From JAIVGV01 sp032229975 (GTDB lineage: Bacteria; Acidobacteriota; Blastocatellia; Pyrinomonadales; Pyrinomonadaceae), in contig JAVXVG010000056.1 in NCBI GenBank assembly GCA_032229975.1, positions 62,001 to 126,000 on the forward strand: DNA of 64,000 bases, in the 5' to 3' direction. Shown piece by piece: positions 40,330-48,756 of this stretch. Position numbers and translations under genes: made by a program. Below the pieces are notes generated by a model that saw nothing but the letters and a program-made list of their open reading frames with translations, had not been told where the DNA came from and did no database searches. Position 1 is the first letter of the stretch. Each line of letters opens with the position of its first letter.

Positions 40330-40358
40330 ATTATACAAGGCAGAAAGCGGGAAAACAA
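40330..40358 (-). promoter_or_regulatory. candidate bamA operon promoter
   Basis: On the minus strand TTGTTT (40358-40353) and a perfect TATAAT (40335-40330) are 17 bp apart. It directly follows the clpC-side stutter hairpin. Confidence 0.6.
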
Positions 40359-40476
40359 AGTCTGGAAAAAGTCTGGAGTCTAAAGTCTGGAGTCTTGAGC
40401 CGGAAAAGCCGCGCTCGCTGACCCTAAAACTCCAGACTTCAGACTCCAGATTTGAGACTCCAGACTTGAAGACTTT
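40358..40476. repeat. stuttering inverted repeat, GTCTGGAGTC word set
   Basis: Left part stutters AAAGTCTGGA/AAAGTCTGGAGTCTAAAGTC; right part (about 40428-40476) stutters ACTCCAGACTTCAGACTCCA and GAGACTCCAGACTTGAAGAC. Ends at the clpC stop codon (40477-40479). Confidence 0.85.
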
Positions 40477-42855
40477 TCAGTGAATCAACACTTCGTCGTC
40501 CAACTCTTCGACCCGCGCCGGGCGATGACTGAGCACGCCCGCGTCCTCGAAGACCTCGACGACCGACGTGCCCTCAAGCTCGCCCTGAATCAGAGCCTCG
40601 GAGATCGGGTCTTCGACGTGCTTCTGTAATGCCCGTCGCAAGGGGCGCGCGCCGTAAGAGCGATCCGCGCAAGTCTTCTGCACGATCCAACGCTTGGCTT
40701 CTTCAGTCATTCGCACTTCAAGCCCGCGCCTTTGCAGCGTGCGGTTGAGTTGATCAACTTGCAGACCGACGATCTCCAAAAGTTCATCTTCGTGGAGTTC
40801 ATCGAAGATGATGATCTCGTCGAGACGATTGATGAACTCCGGGTTGAAGGTCTGTTTGACGGAAGACATGACCATCTCTTCGAGCTTCTCGCGCGAGTCG
40901 GCGGGGCCGGATTGAAAGCCCATCGTGCCGCGCTTCTGTATGAAGCGCGCGCCGATGTTCGAGGTCATCACGATGATCGCGTGCTTGAAATCGACCGTAT
41001 TGCCGAGCGCGTCCGTCAGTATCCCGTCTTCAAAAACTTGCAGCAACACGTTGAAGATGTCCGGATGGGCCTTCTCGATCTCGTCGAAGAGCAGAACCGA
41101 GTAAGGCGAACGCTTGATGCGCTCGGTCAACTGTCCGCCCTCTTCGTGCCCGACGTAGCCGGGAGGCGAGCCGATCAACTTCGAGACCGAATGCTTCTCC
41201 ATGAACTCGCTCATGTCGAAGCGAATCATCGCGCGCTCACTGCCGAAGAGAAACTCCGCGAGCGATCTTGCGACTTCAGTTTTCCCGACGCCTGTGGGCC
41301 CCAAAAAGAGGAACGAGCCGACGGGCCTTTGCGGATTCTTTAATCCTGCGCGCGAGCGACGGATCGAGCGCGCCAGCGCGGAGATGGCCGGTCGCTGCGC
41401 GATGACGCGACGACGCAACTCGTCCTCGATGCGCAAGAGCTTCTGCAACTCCTCTTCCTTCATCGACGTGATGGGGATGCCTGTCCAACGCGCAATCACT
41501 TCCTCCACATCGTCCTTCGTCACGGCGACCGAGAGGAGCATATCGTCCTCTTCAGTGATGCGCGCGCCCGTCAGGCTATCGACGATGTAGGTCGTGTGCA
41601 GACGCTCTTCGGCGGCGGTGCGCGGCGGATCGCCAAAGGTCGTCTCGCGTCGCGCGCGAAGTTTCACGCGGGCCCCCGCTTCGTCGATCACGTCGATGGC
41701 TTTGTCTGGCAGGAAGCGGTCGGGGATATAGCGGTTCGATTGATAGACGGCCGCTTCGAGCGCGTCCTCGGTGTAGCGCACCTGATGGAAAGCCTCGTAA
41801 CGCTCGCGCACGCCGCCCAAAATCTGCACGGCCTCCTCTTCGGTCGGCGGCGGAACTTTCACCGCTTGAAAGCGACGCTCTAAAGATCGATCCTTCTCAA
41901 TCGACTTGCGGAACTCCGCCGGAGTAGTGGCCCCCACGCATTGAATCTCGCCGCGCGACAGTGCGGGCTTCAAGATGTTCGCCGCATCGAGCGATCCTTC
42001 GGCCGAGCCTGCGCCGACGAGCGTGTGCAACTCGTCGATGAAGACGATGTACTGCGGGTTGTCGATCAACTCCCGCATGATCTGCTTCAGACGCTCCTCG
42101 AACTGACCGCGATACTTCGTGCCTGCGACGATGAGCGACAGATCGAGCGACAGTATCCGCTTGTTCTCTAAAAACGACGGGACTTCACCGCGCACGATCC
42201 TCTGCGCGAGTCCTTCGACGATGGCCGTCTTGCCGACTCCGGGTTCGCCGATGAGCACCGGATTATTTTTCGTTCGACGACAGAGAATCTGTATGACTCG
42301 CTCTATCTCTGCTTCGCGACCGACGAGCGGATCGAGCTTGTCGTTGGCTGCATCGTCCGTGAGATCGCGCGAGAACTCTGCGAGGTGTGGCGTGTCCTTC
42401 TTCTGCGACGAGCGCGTGTCTGATCCGGTCGCGCGCGCAACCTCTTCGCGCACGGCGGCGAGTCGCAAGCCACGCTCGTAGAGAATCTCCGCCGCCATCG
42501 AACGCTCTTCGCGCAGGAGTCCGAGCAGCAGGTGTTCCGTCCCGATGTGTCGGTGTTGCAGTCGATCGGATTCTTCGTGCGCGTAAGCGAGCACGCGCTT
42601 TGTCTCAGGCGCAAGCGGTAGTTCAACTGAAGTGGAAATCTTTTCGCGCAAGGGGGCCCGCCCCTCGATCTCTTTGCGTATGGCTTCGAGCGAGGCTTGC
42701 GCGCGCGCGAGAAAGCGGGCGGTGAGCGTCTTGTCCTCACGCATCAGACCGAGCAAGAGATGCTCCGGCTCAATCGCGGGCGCGCCGAACTGCGACGCTT
42801 CGTAGCGCGCGAAGAAGATGACCCGACGCGCCTTCTCCGTGTAGCGTTCAAACAT
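40477..42855 (-). CDS. clpC: ATP-dependent Clp protease ATPase subunit ClpC
   Basis: 792-aa AAA+ unfoldase working with ClpP. Two Clp N repeats (residues 1-145, ARRVIFFARYEASQFGAPAI and HRHIGTEHLLLGLLREER), AAA domain 1 with GEPGVGKTA near 202, a middle region, and AAA domain 2 with GPTGVGKTE near 519, followed by the ClpB-D2-small domain. The start at 42855 (MFERYTEKARR) matches ClpC proteins; the frame open upstream is not needed. clpP is not in this window. It lies between lolD and bamA on the same strand, an unusual setting. Confidence 0.95.
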   Translation of the reverse strand: MFERYTEKARRVIFFARYEASQFGAPAIEPEHLLLGLMREDKTLTARFLARAQASLEAIRKEIEGRAPLREKISTSVELPLAPETKRVLAYAHEESDRLQHRHIGTEHLLLGLLREERSMAAEILYERGLRLAAVREEVARATGSDTRSSQKKDTPHLAEFSRDLTDDAANDKLDPLVGREAEIERVIQILCRRTKNNPVLIGEPGVGKTAIVEGLAQRIVRGEVPSFLENKRILSLDLSLIVAGTKYRGQFEERLKQIMRELIDNPQYIVFIDELHTLVGAGSAEGSLDAANILKPALSRGEIQCVGATTPAEFRKSIEKDRSLERRFQAVKVPPPTEEEAVQILGGVRERYEAFHQVRYTEDALEAAVYQSNRYIPDRFLPDKAIDVIDEAGARVKLRARRETTFGDPPRTAAEERLHTTYIVDSLTGARITEEDDMLLSVAVTKDDVEEVIARWTGIPITSMKEEELQKLLRIEDELRRRVIAQRPAISALARSIRRSRAGLKNPQRPVGSFLFLGPTGVGKTEVARSLAEFLFGSERAMIRFDMSEFMEKHSVSKLIGSPPGYVGHEEGGQLTERIKRSPYSVLLFDEIEKAHPDIFNVLLQVFEDGILTDALGNTVDFKHAIIVMTSNIGARFIQKRGTMGFQSGPADSREKLEEMVMSSVKQTFNPEFINRLDEIIIFDELHEDELLEIVGLQVDQLNRTLQRRGLEVRMTEEAKRWIVQKTCADRSYGARPLRRALQKHVEDPISEALIQGELEGTSVVEVFEDAGVLSHRPARVEELDDEVLIH

Positions 42856-42953
42856 AAGATGAAGACCCGACTTGTGCCGAATGAGAGCCTGTTGATGTGG
42901 CGCGCGCGAGGTAAAGCGGGTGCAAACCGGAGAACTCACGTGCGCCCACCGGC

Positions 42954-42959
42954 ATTATA
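42954..42959 (-). promoter_or_regulatory. -10 element upstream of clpC
   Basis: A TATAAT on the minus strand about 100 bp upstream of clpC. The -35 position (TTTCGG) is weak. The rest of the 42856-43036 gap shows no other signal. Confidence 0.35.
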
Positions 42960-43036
42960 GCCTAACGAAGCAAACGCCGAAAGAGTGGGCACGAAAAAGG
43001 TTCGACAGGCGAGTGTGAGCAATTGTCGGCCACCTC

Positions 43037-43828
43037 TCAAGTCGCTGGCTCGGCAAGCCGTCCGTCGGCAAGCGTGAGTGTGCGGTCGCAGAGTCGCGCC
43101 AATCGCTCGTTGTGCGTAGCGACGAGGACGCACGCGCCGCGCTCGCGTGCGAGTCGTGCGAGCAGCGCGCCGACCTCCGCGCCCGTGCGCGCATCGAGAT
43201 TGCCCGTCGGCTCGTCGGCGAGGACGAGTGGCGGCGCGGAGGCTAACGCGCGCGCAATCGCCACGCGCTGCTGTTCGCCACCCGACAACTCGCCCGGCAA
43301 GTGTGATGCGCGATCCGCAAGCCCGACCGCTTCGAGCAACTCCGTCGCCGCTTCCCTCGCCTCTCTACGTGTTCGACGCGCAATGCGCAACGGAAGCTCG
43401 ACGTTCTCAAGCGCGGAGAGGGCGGGCAGCAGGTGATGAAATTGAAAGATGAACCCGACCGCGCGCCTGCGCCACTCGATCAACTCCGTCGCGGCGGCGC
43501 GCGTCACGTCGAAAGGGCCCGCGCGCACTATCCCACTATCAACCGTGTCGAGCCCGCCGCACGCGTGCAGCAGCGTTGACTTGCCCGCGCCCGACGCGCC
43601 GACGATAGCCAACAACTCACCGGCCCTAGCCGCGAACGACACGCCGCGCAAGACTTCGATCCTCGCGCCCGCAGGCGACGCGAAAGTTTTGCGCAAGCCT
43701 TCGACTAACAGTCCTGAGTCTGGGGTCTGGAGTCTGGAGCCTGAGGACACGCGTCTCGTGTTGTCAGACGTGCGTCGCACCTCCGCACCAACCGCGCGAC
43801 TCCACCGATCTTCCGGCTCAAGGCTCAA
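43037..43828 (-). CDS. lolD: lipoprotein-releasing ABC transporter ATPase LolD
   Basis: ATPase of the LolCDE complex that extracts lipoproteins from the inner membrane. Walker A GASGAGKSTLL, signature LSGGEQQRVAIARALA, Walker B LVLADEPTGNLD and switch VATHNERL are intact. The core begins at LLVEGLRKTFASPAG (about residue 40). The 39 residues before it include codons translated from a stutter repeat (GSRLQTPDSG), and the frame has no ATG: the longest version starts at TTG (43828), with a GTG at codon 27 as alternative. It follows lolC/E by 21 bp. Confidence 0.93.
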   Translation of the reverse strand: MSLEPEDRWSRAVGAEVRRTSDNTRRVSSGSRLQTPDSGLLVEGLRKTFASPAGARIEVLRGVSFAARAGELLAIVGASGAGKSTLLHACGGLDTVDSGIVRAGPFDVTRAAATELIEWRRRAVGFIFQFHHLLPALSALENVELPLRIARRTRREAREAATELLEAVGLADRASHLPGELSGGEQQRVAIARALASAPPLVLADEPTGNLDARTGAEVGALLARLARERGACVLVATHNERLARLCDRTLTLADGRLAEPAT

Positions 43829-43848
43829 GACTTCAGACTCCAGACTTT
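43711..43848. repeat. stuttering inverted repeat overlapping the 5' end of lolD
   Basis: Left arm (43711-43746) GTCCTGAGTCTGGGGTCTGG, AGTCTGGAGCC; right arm (43813-43848) CCGGCTCAAGGCTCAAGACT, TCAGACTCCAGACTTTT. The arms flank about 66 bp of ordinary sequence and span the lolC/E-lolD junction. Confidence 0.75.
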
Positions 43849-43849
43849 T

Positions 43850-45154
43850 CTATTCGTAGCGCAAAGCCTCCGTAGGTCGCAGGCGCGCTGCTCTTCGGGC
43901 CGGATAGATCGTCGCGACAAGACAGACGATGAATGCCGCGAGCGCGGCGAGCGCGGTCTCCGCAGCGTGCGCGTGGAAGGGAATGAAGCTGAGCGAGTAA
44001 ACGTCCGCCGGGAGGCTCACGATCTTGTAGCGATCTCCGACGAAGCACGCGGCGAGTCCGAGAGCAACGCCTGAGAGCGAGCCGAGCGCGCCGATGATCG
44101 CGCCTTCGACGATGAAGACCAGCATCACGCTCGCGGGGCGCGCGCCGATTGCGCCGAGTATGGCGATGTCTGCGCGCCGCTCGGCGACGACGAGCACGAG
44201 CGTCGTCGTGATGTTGAGCGCGGCGACGAGAATGACGAGACCGACGATGATCGAGACCGTGCGTCGCTCCAACGCGAGCGCGGCGAAGAGGGGCCGGTTC
44301 GCCTCCTGCCAATCGACGACCGTGAACTCACCATTGAGCGCGGCACGCACACGCGCGGCGACTTCCGGCGCGCGATAGAGATCGAATGTTTCGATGCTCA
44401 ACATTGCGGCGGAATCTTTCGGCCCGCCCGCGATCTCCGACGCAGCAGCAAGCGGCGCGTAGAGCCACGTCGAGTCGTACTCGAAGAGTCCCGTGCGCGC
44501 AACGCCGACGACGCGCACCTTGCGCGAGCGCGTGGCGAATCCGGGCGGCGCATCGATCTTCTCTCCAGTCACGAGTAGGCCCTCGTCGCCGACCGCGAAG
44601 AGGCCCGTCCGCTTGGCGAGTTCCGCGCCGATGATAACGGGCGCGGGCGATTCATCTTCATTCGCGCCGCGCGACATCGCGCTTTTGTCGCTTCGCGTCT
44701 CTGGAGTTTGGCGCGGCGCGGGTTGAAATAAGTTCTCGACCGATCCACTGATGAGCGTGCGTTGAATCTCCGAGAGATCGCGCGCCGATGTTTGATCGGC
44801 GGCGCGCACGACCGCGTAAGCAGAGTTGTCCGCGCCTTCGAGCAGCGCGCCCGCATAAGAGGTCGGCGCGATGTCGGTTATGCCTTCGACGGAGCGCAGT
44901 CGCGCGGCGAGAGCGCGCCAGTTCGTGATCGCTTCGCCGTCAGCGCGCGCGATTGTGGCGTGCGCCGTGCCGCCTAAAATTTTGTCGCGCATCTCATCGC
45001 GGAAACCATTGGCGAGAGCCGACGCGACGATAAGCGCGGCGACGCCGCACGCGACGCCGCAGAGAGCCGCGAGCGCAGTCACGCGCGCGCCCGTGCGACC
45101 CGCGCCGCGACGCGCGCGCAGGTAGCGCAAGGCGAGAAAAAGTTCGTAAGGCAT
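43850..45154 (-). CDS. lipoprotein-releasing permease LolC/LolE
   Basis: 434-aa FtsX-family permease: one N-terminal transmembrane helix, a large periplasmic MacB-like domain (ISGSVENLFQPAPRQTPETR region), then three helices near the C-terminus (TVSIIVGLVILVAALNITTT, ASVMLVFIVEGAIIGALGSL, ALAALAAFIVCLVATIYPAR). The close ARRAARLRPTEALRYE is typical of LolC/E. Only one permease is present, so it may act as a homodimer (as LolF-type) with LolD. The start at 45154 (MPYELFLALRYLRAR) matches the family. Confidence 0.93.
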   Translation of the reverse strand: MPYELFLALRYLRARRGAGRTGARVTALAALCGVACGVAALIVASALANGFRDEMRDKILGGTAHATIARADGEAITNWRALAARLRSVEGITDIAPTSYAGALLEGADNSAYAVVRAADQTSARDLSEIQRTLISGSVENLFQPAPRQTPETRSDKSAMSRGANEDESPAPVIIGAELAKRTGLFAVGDEGLLVTGEKIDAPPGFATRSRKVRVVGVARTGLFEYDSTWLYAPLAAASEIAGGPKDSAAMLSIETFDLYRAPEVAARVRAALNGEFTVVDWQEANRPLFAALALERRTVSIIVGLVILVAALNITTTLVLVVAERRADIAILGAIGARPASVMLVFIVEGAIIGALGSLSGVALGLAACFVGDRYKIVSLPADVYSLSFIPFHAHAAETALAALAAFIVCLVATIYPARRAARLRPTEALRYE

Positions 45155-45209
45155 GGTCTCGCGCGAGACGATCAAGAGAGCGGCCCGTCAGCGCGTCCGT
45201 TTCAAGAGA

Positions 45210-46886
45210 TCAGTTCTGGTCTTTGAACTTGCCGCCGAGTTTCTGGATCGCGGTCGGCGGCTTGTAGAGAAGTCTCTGCAAGTTTGGATCGTCGCGCGCC
45301 GACTCGTCATCAATGGGACGAATCTCGTAGATGGTGTCGGAGACGCGGCGGAAGCGGAAGCGTGGCGCGACCGAGATGAGTTCGCGTGTCTCGCCGCCGC
45401 GCCATGCGTCGTTGAACCAGAGACGCGGATCGGTATCGAGGAAGATGCGACAACCGGCCCTCAAATGTTCATCGATCACTTTGGCGAGTCGTCCGTCGGG
45501 GAAGCCGCCGCCCGTGCCGATCACGTCCCAGTTGCCCAGACCGATGCCGCGATAGTAGTTCACTGAAACTGTCTGCCCGCCCGCCATGACGACGGCATCC
45601 GACGGAAGCAGCGCGAGGCGCGCGCCGTACTCCTTCGTGATGCCGTGCGCCTGAATGGTATGCCACGAAGCGACGAGAAAGAACGCGTTGAAGCAGAGCG
45701 CGGTGATCACGACGCCGCAGACTACGACAGCGAAGCCGCGTCGCAGGTTGCGCGCGCGCCGCGACTCGTAGCGCACGAAGAAGGCGGCGATGAGCGGGAG
45801 AAGGCCGGGCAGGCCCGTCAGCAGGTAGCGACCGTTGATGATCGTGCTGTAGTGAGTGACGAGCATCAGGTTCGCGAAGAGGCCGACGACGGCCAGCACG
45901 AGCAGAGGCGAGAAGCGACGCGCGCGCCACTCCCGAAACGCCGCGACGGGAAGCGCAACGAGCGCGAGCGGCGCGGCGACAAAGAAGAAGAAGAAGAGCG
46001 GCGCGAAGTTTCTCAGACGCACCGGATGCACGGACTCTTCCGAGCGCATCGACTCGACCCATCCCTGCCAGCCCGCGCGATAGCTGTTCACGTCGCCGAA
46101 ATAATAGTAGGCGAACGGCGCAAACGCGCAGACGAAGAAGACGACGCACGAGGCGGCGACGAGTAAGAGATCACGTCTCGTCAATTTCCAACCGCACGCG
46201 AAGGGCGCGACGACGAGCCACACGCCGTAGAGCGCGGCCACCTCGCGCACGTTGTTGCCCGCGCCGAGCAAAGCCGCACCTAAGATGACGAGCCACGCGC
46301 TTCTTTGTCGAAGCCCGCGCAGGTGAACGATGAGTGCGACCGAGAGCAACAGGAGCGAAGGTATCTCCGTCATCGCCTGTCCACTGTATAAAACATAGAA
46401 GGGCGAGAGCGCGAGCAAGAGCGCGGCGATGGTCGCGGCGCGCACGGAATTTGTCAGATCGCGCGCAAGCGTCCAAAGCGCGACGATGGCGAGCGGCGAT
46501 TCGCAGACGACCATGTACTTGAAGAGCAGGTAAGCGTGCTCGACCCGAAGGCCGAAGAGCGCGTGAGTAAATTTGTATGCGAAGTGATTCGTGAAGATGA
46601 AGAGCATGCGCCCGAAGAGCATCGTCGAGGGCTCGCCACGCACGGCGAGAATCGTGTAATCGAGCGCGTCCCAGTCGCCCGCGAACGGATCGGCGAAGAT
46701 GATGGCAAGCGCGAATGACGCAAGCGCGACGGGCAGCCACCAACGCCATGCTTTGAGGAGCGAGCGCGGCGAGTTGTCGGCGTCGTCGTCCGTGTCGCTC
46801 GCTGAGAGTCGTGTTGTCAGAGGTTCGTTCCGGGGCCGGTCAGTGGTCGGTGCGGGGGTCGTTGCTGTCATCGGGCGTGAGTTCAT
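45210..46886 (-). CDS. polytopic membrane protein, glycosyltransferase-39-like
   Basis: 558 aa with about 10-12 transmembrane helices and a C-terminal extramembrane domain of about 150 residues. An early loop contains FADPFAGDWDALDYT with paired acidic residues, where GT-C/ArnT-type enzymes keep their catalytic Asp. I therefore call it a lipid-linked sugar transferase candidate, but no signature is decisive. The putative start overlaps the upstream receiver-ATPase gene by 47 bp; an ATG at 46871 is also possible. It lies upstream of lolC/E, with 55 bp between. Confidence 0.7.
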   Translation of the reverse strand: MNSRPMTATTPAPTTDRPRNEPLTTRLSASDTDDDADNSPRSLLKAWRWWLPVALASFALAIIFADPFAGDWDALDYTILAVRGEPSTMLFGRMLFIFTNHFAYKFTHALFGLRVEHAYLLFKYMVVCESPLAIVALWTLARDLTNSVRAATIAALLLALSPFYVLYSGQAMTEIPSLLLLSVALIVHLRGLRQRSAWLVILGAALLGAGNNVREVAALYGVWLVVAPFACGWKLTRRDLLLVAASCVVFFVCAFAPFAYYYFGDVNSYRAGWQGWVESMRSEESVHPVRLRNFAPLFFFFFVAAPLALVALPVAAFREWRARRFSPLLVLAVVGLFANLMLVTHYSTIINGRYLLTGLPGLLPLIAAFFVRYESRRARNLRRGFAVVVCGVVITALCFNAFFLVASWHTIQAHGITKEYGARLALLPSDAVVMAGGQTVSVNYYRGIGLGNWDVIGTGGGFPDGRLAKVIDEHLRAGCRIFLDTDPRLWFNDAWRGGETRELISVAPRFRFRRVSDTIYEIRPIDDESARDDPNLQRLLYKPPTAIQKLGGKFKDQN

Positions 46887-47715
46887 CGATCAGCTTGTGT
46901 TCGAGCGTCTCCTCCGGGCGTTTGATCATGGTCAGGCTGTTGCCGCGCTCATTGTATATGACTTCGTCCATGATGTTGTAGATGAGGAAGACGCCGCGCC
47001 CGGAAGTCTTGAAGAGATTGGCCGGATCGAGCGGGTCTGGAATCTCGTTGACCTTGAAGCCCGCGCCCTGATCCTCGACCGTGAAGCGCGCCTCTTTCGC
47101 CGACAGGTCAGCCGTGATGCGGACGATCTTGTGCGGGTCTTGCCGGTTGCCATGCTTGACGGCGTTGACGAACGCCTCGTCGAGCGCGATGAAGAGATTC
47201 GAGCGTTCAGGATTGATGAGACCTAATTGCACAACGCGCTCGTGTAAGTAATGCAGCACGCCGTTCATCAGCGAGAGATCGCTCGGCAGTTCAAACTCGA
47301 TCTTCTCGTGGACGAAGGGCAGGACCTTCACGTCCTCGATGAAGCGCAGCTTGTACGAAAGCGTCTTCTCGACGATGTCGCGCAGCTCTTCGTGGCTGTA
47401 GGGCCGGCGGACGTAATTTGCCGCGCCCATCTTGAAAGCCTTGATGACTCCGGCAGGATGCATCTCATCAGATGAGACGACGACGGGGATGAGGAGACTT
47501 TTGCGTTTGAGTTCGCTGACGATCTGGACGCCGCCATCTGCGTCGTCGGTGAGATCGCTGATGACGAGATCGAAGTCTTCGAGGTCTTCGCGTGCGAGCG
47601 CGTCGTCGCGATTGCCGGTGGCGACGACCTCGTGACCGAAGTCTGCGAGGACGCGGCTCAAGAGAGTCCGCAGTTCCTCGTTGCTATCGACGATCAGGAT
47701 TCGCCGTTTCTCCAT
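46840..47715 (-). CDS. response regulator fused to RsbW-like ATPase domain
   Basis: 291-aa cytosolic signalling protein. The receiver domain (1-120) has phospho-acceptor Asp54 in LVISDLTDD; the usual conserved Lys before Pro is Arg (YVRRPYS). The C-terminal HATPase_c_2 domain (about 140-265) is of the anti-sigma/serine-kinase type, with ALDEAFVNAVKHGNR (N box) and FTVEDQGAGFKVNEIPDP and TSGRGVFLIYNIMDE (G boxes). It could be a switch in a partner-switching cascade. No anti-sigma antagonist or sigma factor gene lies next to it. Confidence 0.9.
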   Translation of the reverse strand: MEKRRILIVDSNEELRTLLSRVLADFGHEVVATGNRDDALAREDLEDFDLVISDLTDDADGGVQIVSELKRKSLLIPVVVSSDEMHPAGVIKAFKMGAANYVRRPYSHEELRDIVEKTLSYKLRFIEDVKVLPFVHEKIEFELPSDLSLMNGVLHYLHERVVQLGLINPERSNLFIALDEAFVNAVKHGNRQDPHKIVRITADLSAKEARFTVEDQGAGFKVNEIPDPLDPANLFKTSGRGVFLIYNIMDEVIYNERGNSLTMIKRPEETLEHKLIDELTPDDSNDPRTDH

Positions 47716-47928
47716 CAGCCGACATTCTCGTCCGTGTCTCTTAAAATTTGGGGAGGGCCTGCCTGAAACCGCACTGAGCGCACGCTTACCGAAAGCGATT
47801 TACGCCGTGAGTGCGCGCGAGGTTCGCAGAATATAGCACACGAGCGCGCCCGTTCAACGCGAAATTCCCGCGCCACGCGCGCCGACTCTGCTAGACTCGC
47901 GCCGTCGCTTCTACGCATACAACTTTCC

Positions 47929-48669
47929 ATGCCAGCCACGACCGAGAACCAGACTACGCAGGGTGCGACGCGTGCGCGCGACACGCGCGACTCCTCGCTC
48001 GTCGCGCGCGCCTACGCCTTCGCAAGTCTCTCCACTTACACTTTCAAGCAGCGACTCTTGATCCGCGCCGCCGACGCGGTCTTCTACCTTCTCATCCAAC
48101 TACTCGGCGCGACGGCCCGCTTCCGCGTCGAAGGCTGGGAGAACTTTGAAGCCGCGACGCAGGGCGGCTTGCAGCCGATCTACACCTTCTGGCACGAGCA
48201 CATTCTGCTCTCGACCTACTTCTGGCGGCGACGACGCATCGTCGTGATGACCTCGCAGAGCTTCGACGGCGAGTACATCGCGCGCTTCATCCAACGCTTC
48301 GGCTACGGCGCGTCGCGCGGGTCATCGACACGCGGCGCAGTCTCCGCGCTCGTCGAGATGGTCAGGCTCATGCGGCAGGGATGCCCCACCGCCTTCACGA
48401 TAGATGGCCCACGGGGCCCCCGCCGCATCGCCAAGATGGGCGCGGTACTCTTGGCGAAGAAGACCGGCTGCCCCGTCCTCCCCTTCTCCATCACGCCCTT
48501 GCACGCTTATGCCGCGCCGAGCTGGGATCGATTACAAATCCCTCTCCCCTTCTCCCTCGCCCGCGTCCGCATCGCCGCGCCCATCTACGTCGCGCCCGAC
48601 GCCGACGACGCCGCGCTCGAAGCCGCACGCGACGAGTTGCAACGCGCACTCGACTCGATCTGCGACTGA
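47929..48669 (+). CDS. DUF374 lysophospholipid/lipid A acyltransferase-like protein
   Basis: 246 aa. DUF374 family features: YTFWHEHILLSTYFWRRR, VMTSQSFDGEYIARFIQRFG, GYGASRGSSTRGAVSALVEM, and FTIDGPRGPRRIAKMGAVLL. Members are membrane-associated acyltransferases; a role in lipid A or phospholipid acylation is inferred from family and from the envelope gene context. Divergent from the receiver-ATPase gene; the 213-bp gap 47716-47928 shows no gene and only a weak TAGACT -10. Confidence 0.88.
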   Translation: MPATTENQTTQGATRARDTRDSSLVARAYAFASLSTYTFKQRLLIRAADAVFYLLIQLLGATARFRVEGWENFEAATQGGLQPIYTFWHEHILLSTYFWRRRRIVVMTSQSFDGEYIARFIQRFGYGASRGSSTRGAVSALVEMVRLMRQGCPTAFTIDGPRGPRRIAKMGAVLLAKKTGCPVLPFSITPLHAYAAPSWDRLQIPLPFSLARVRIAAPIYVAPDADDAALEAARDELQRALDSICD

Positions 48670-48756
48670 CAACGTTCGACTGTGGCGCGCGCCGCGCGGC
48701 GTGTAGTAGGATTGCGCCACAGCCTTTCAACCCTTGCACGTTTTCTCGGAGGAGCC

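Larger units (their letters stand above)
40114..40476. other. 363-bp gap between clpC and bamA
   Basis: Holds no gene. From the bamA side: an untranslated leader of about 210 nt, the bamA promoter (40330-40358) and a GTCTGGAGTC stutter hairpin (40358-40476) reaching the clpC stop. Confidence 0.6.
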
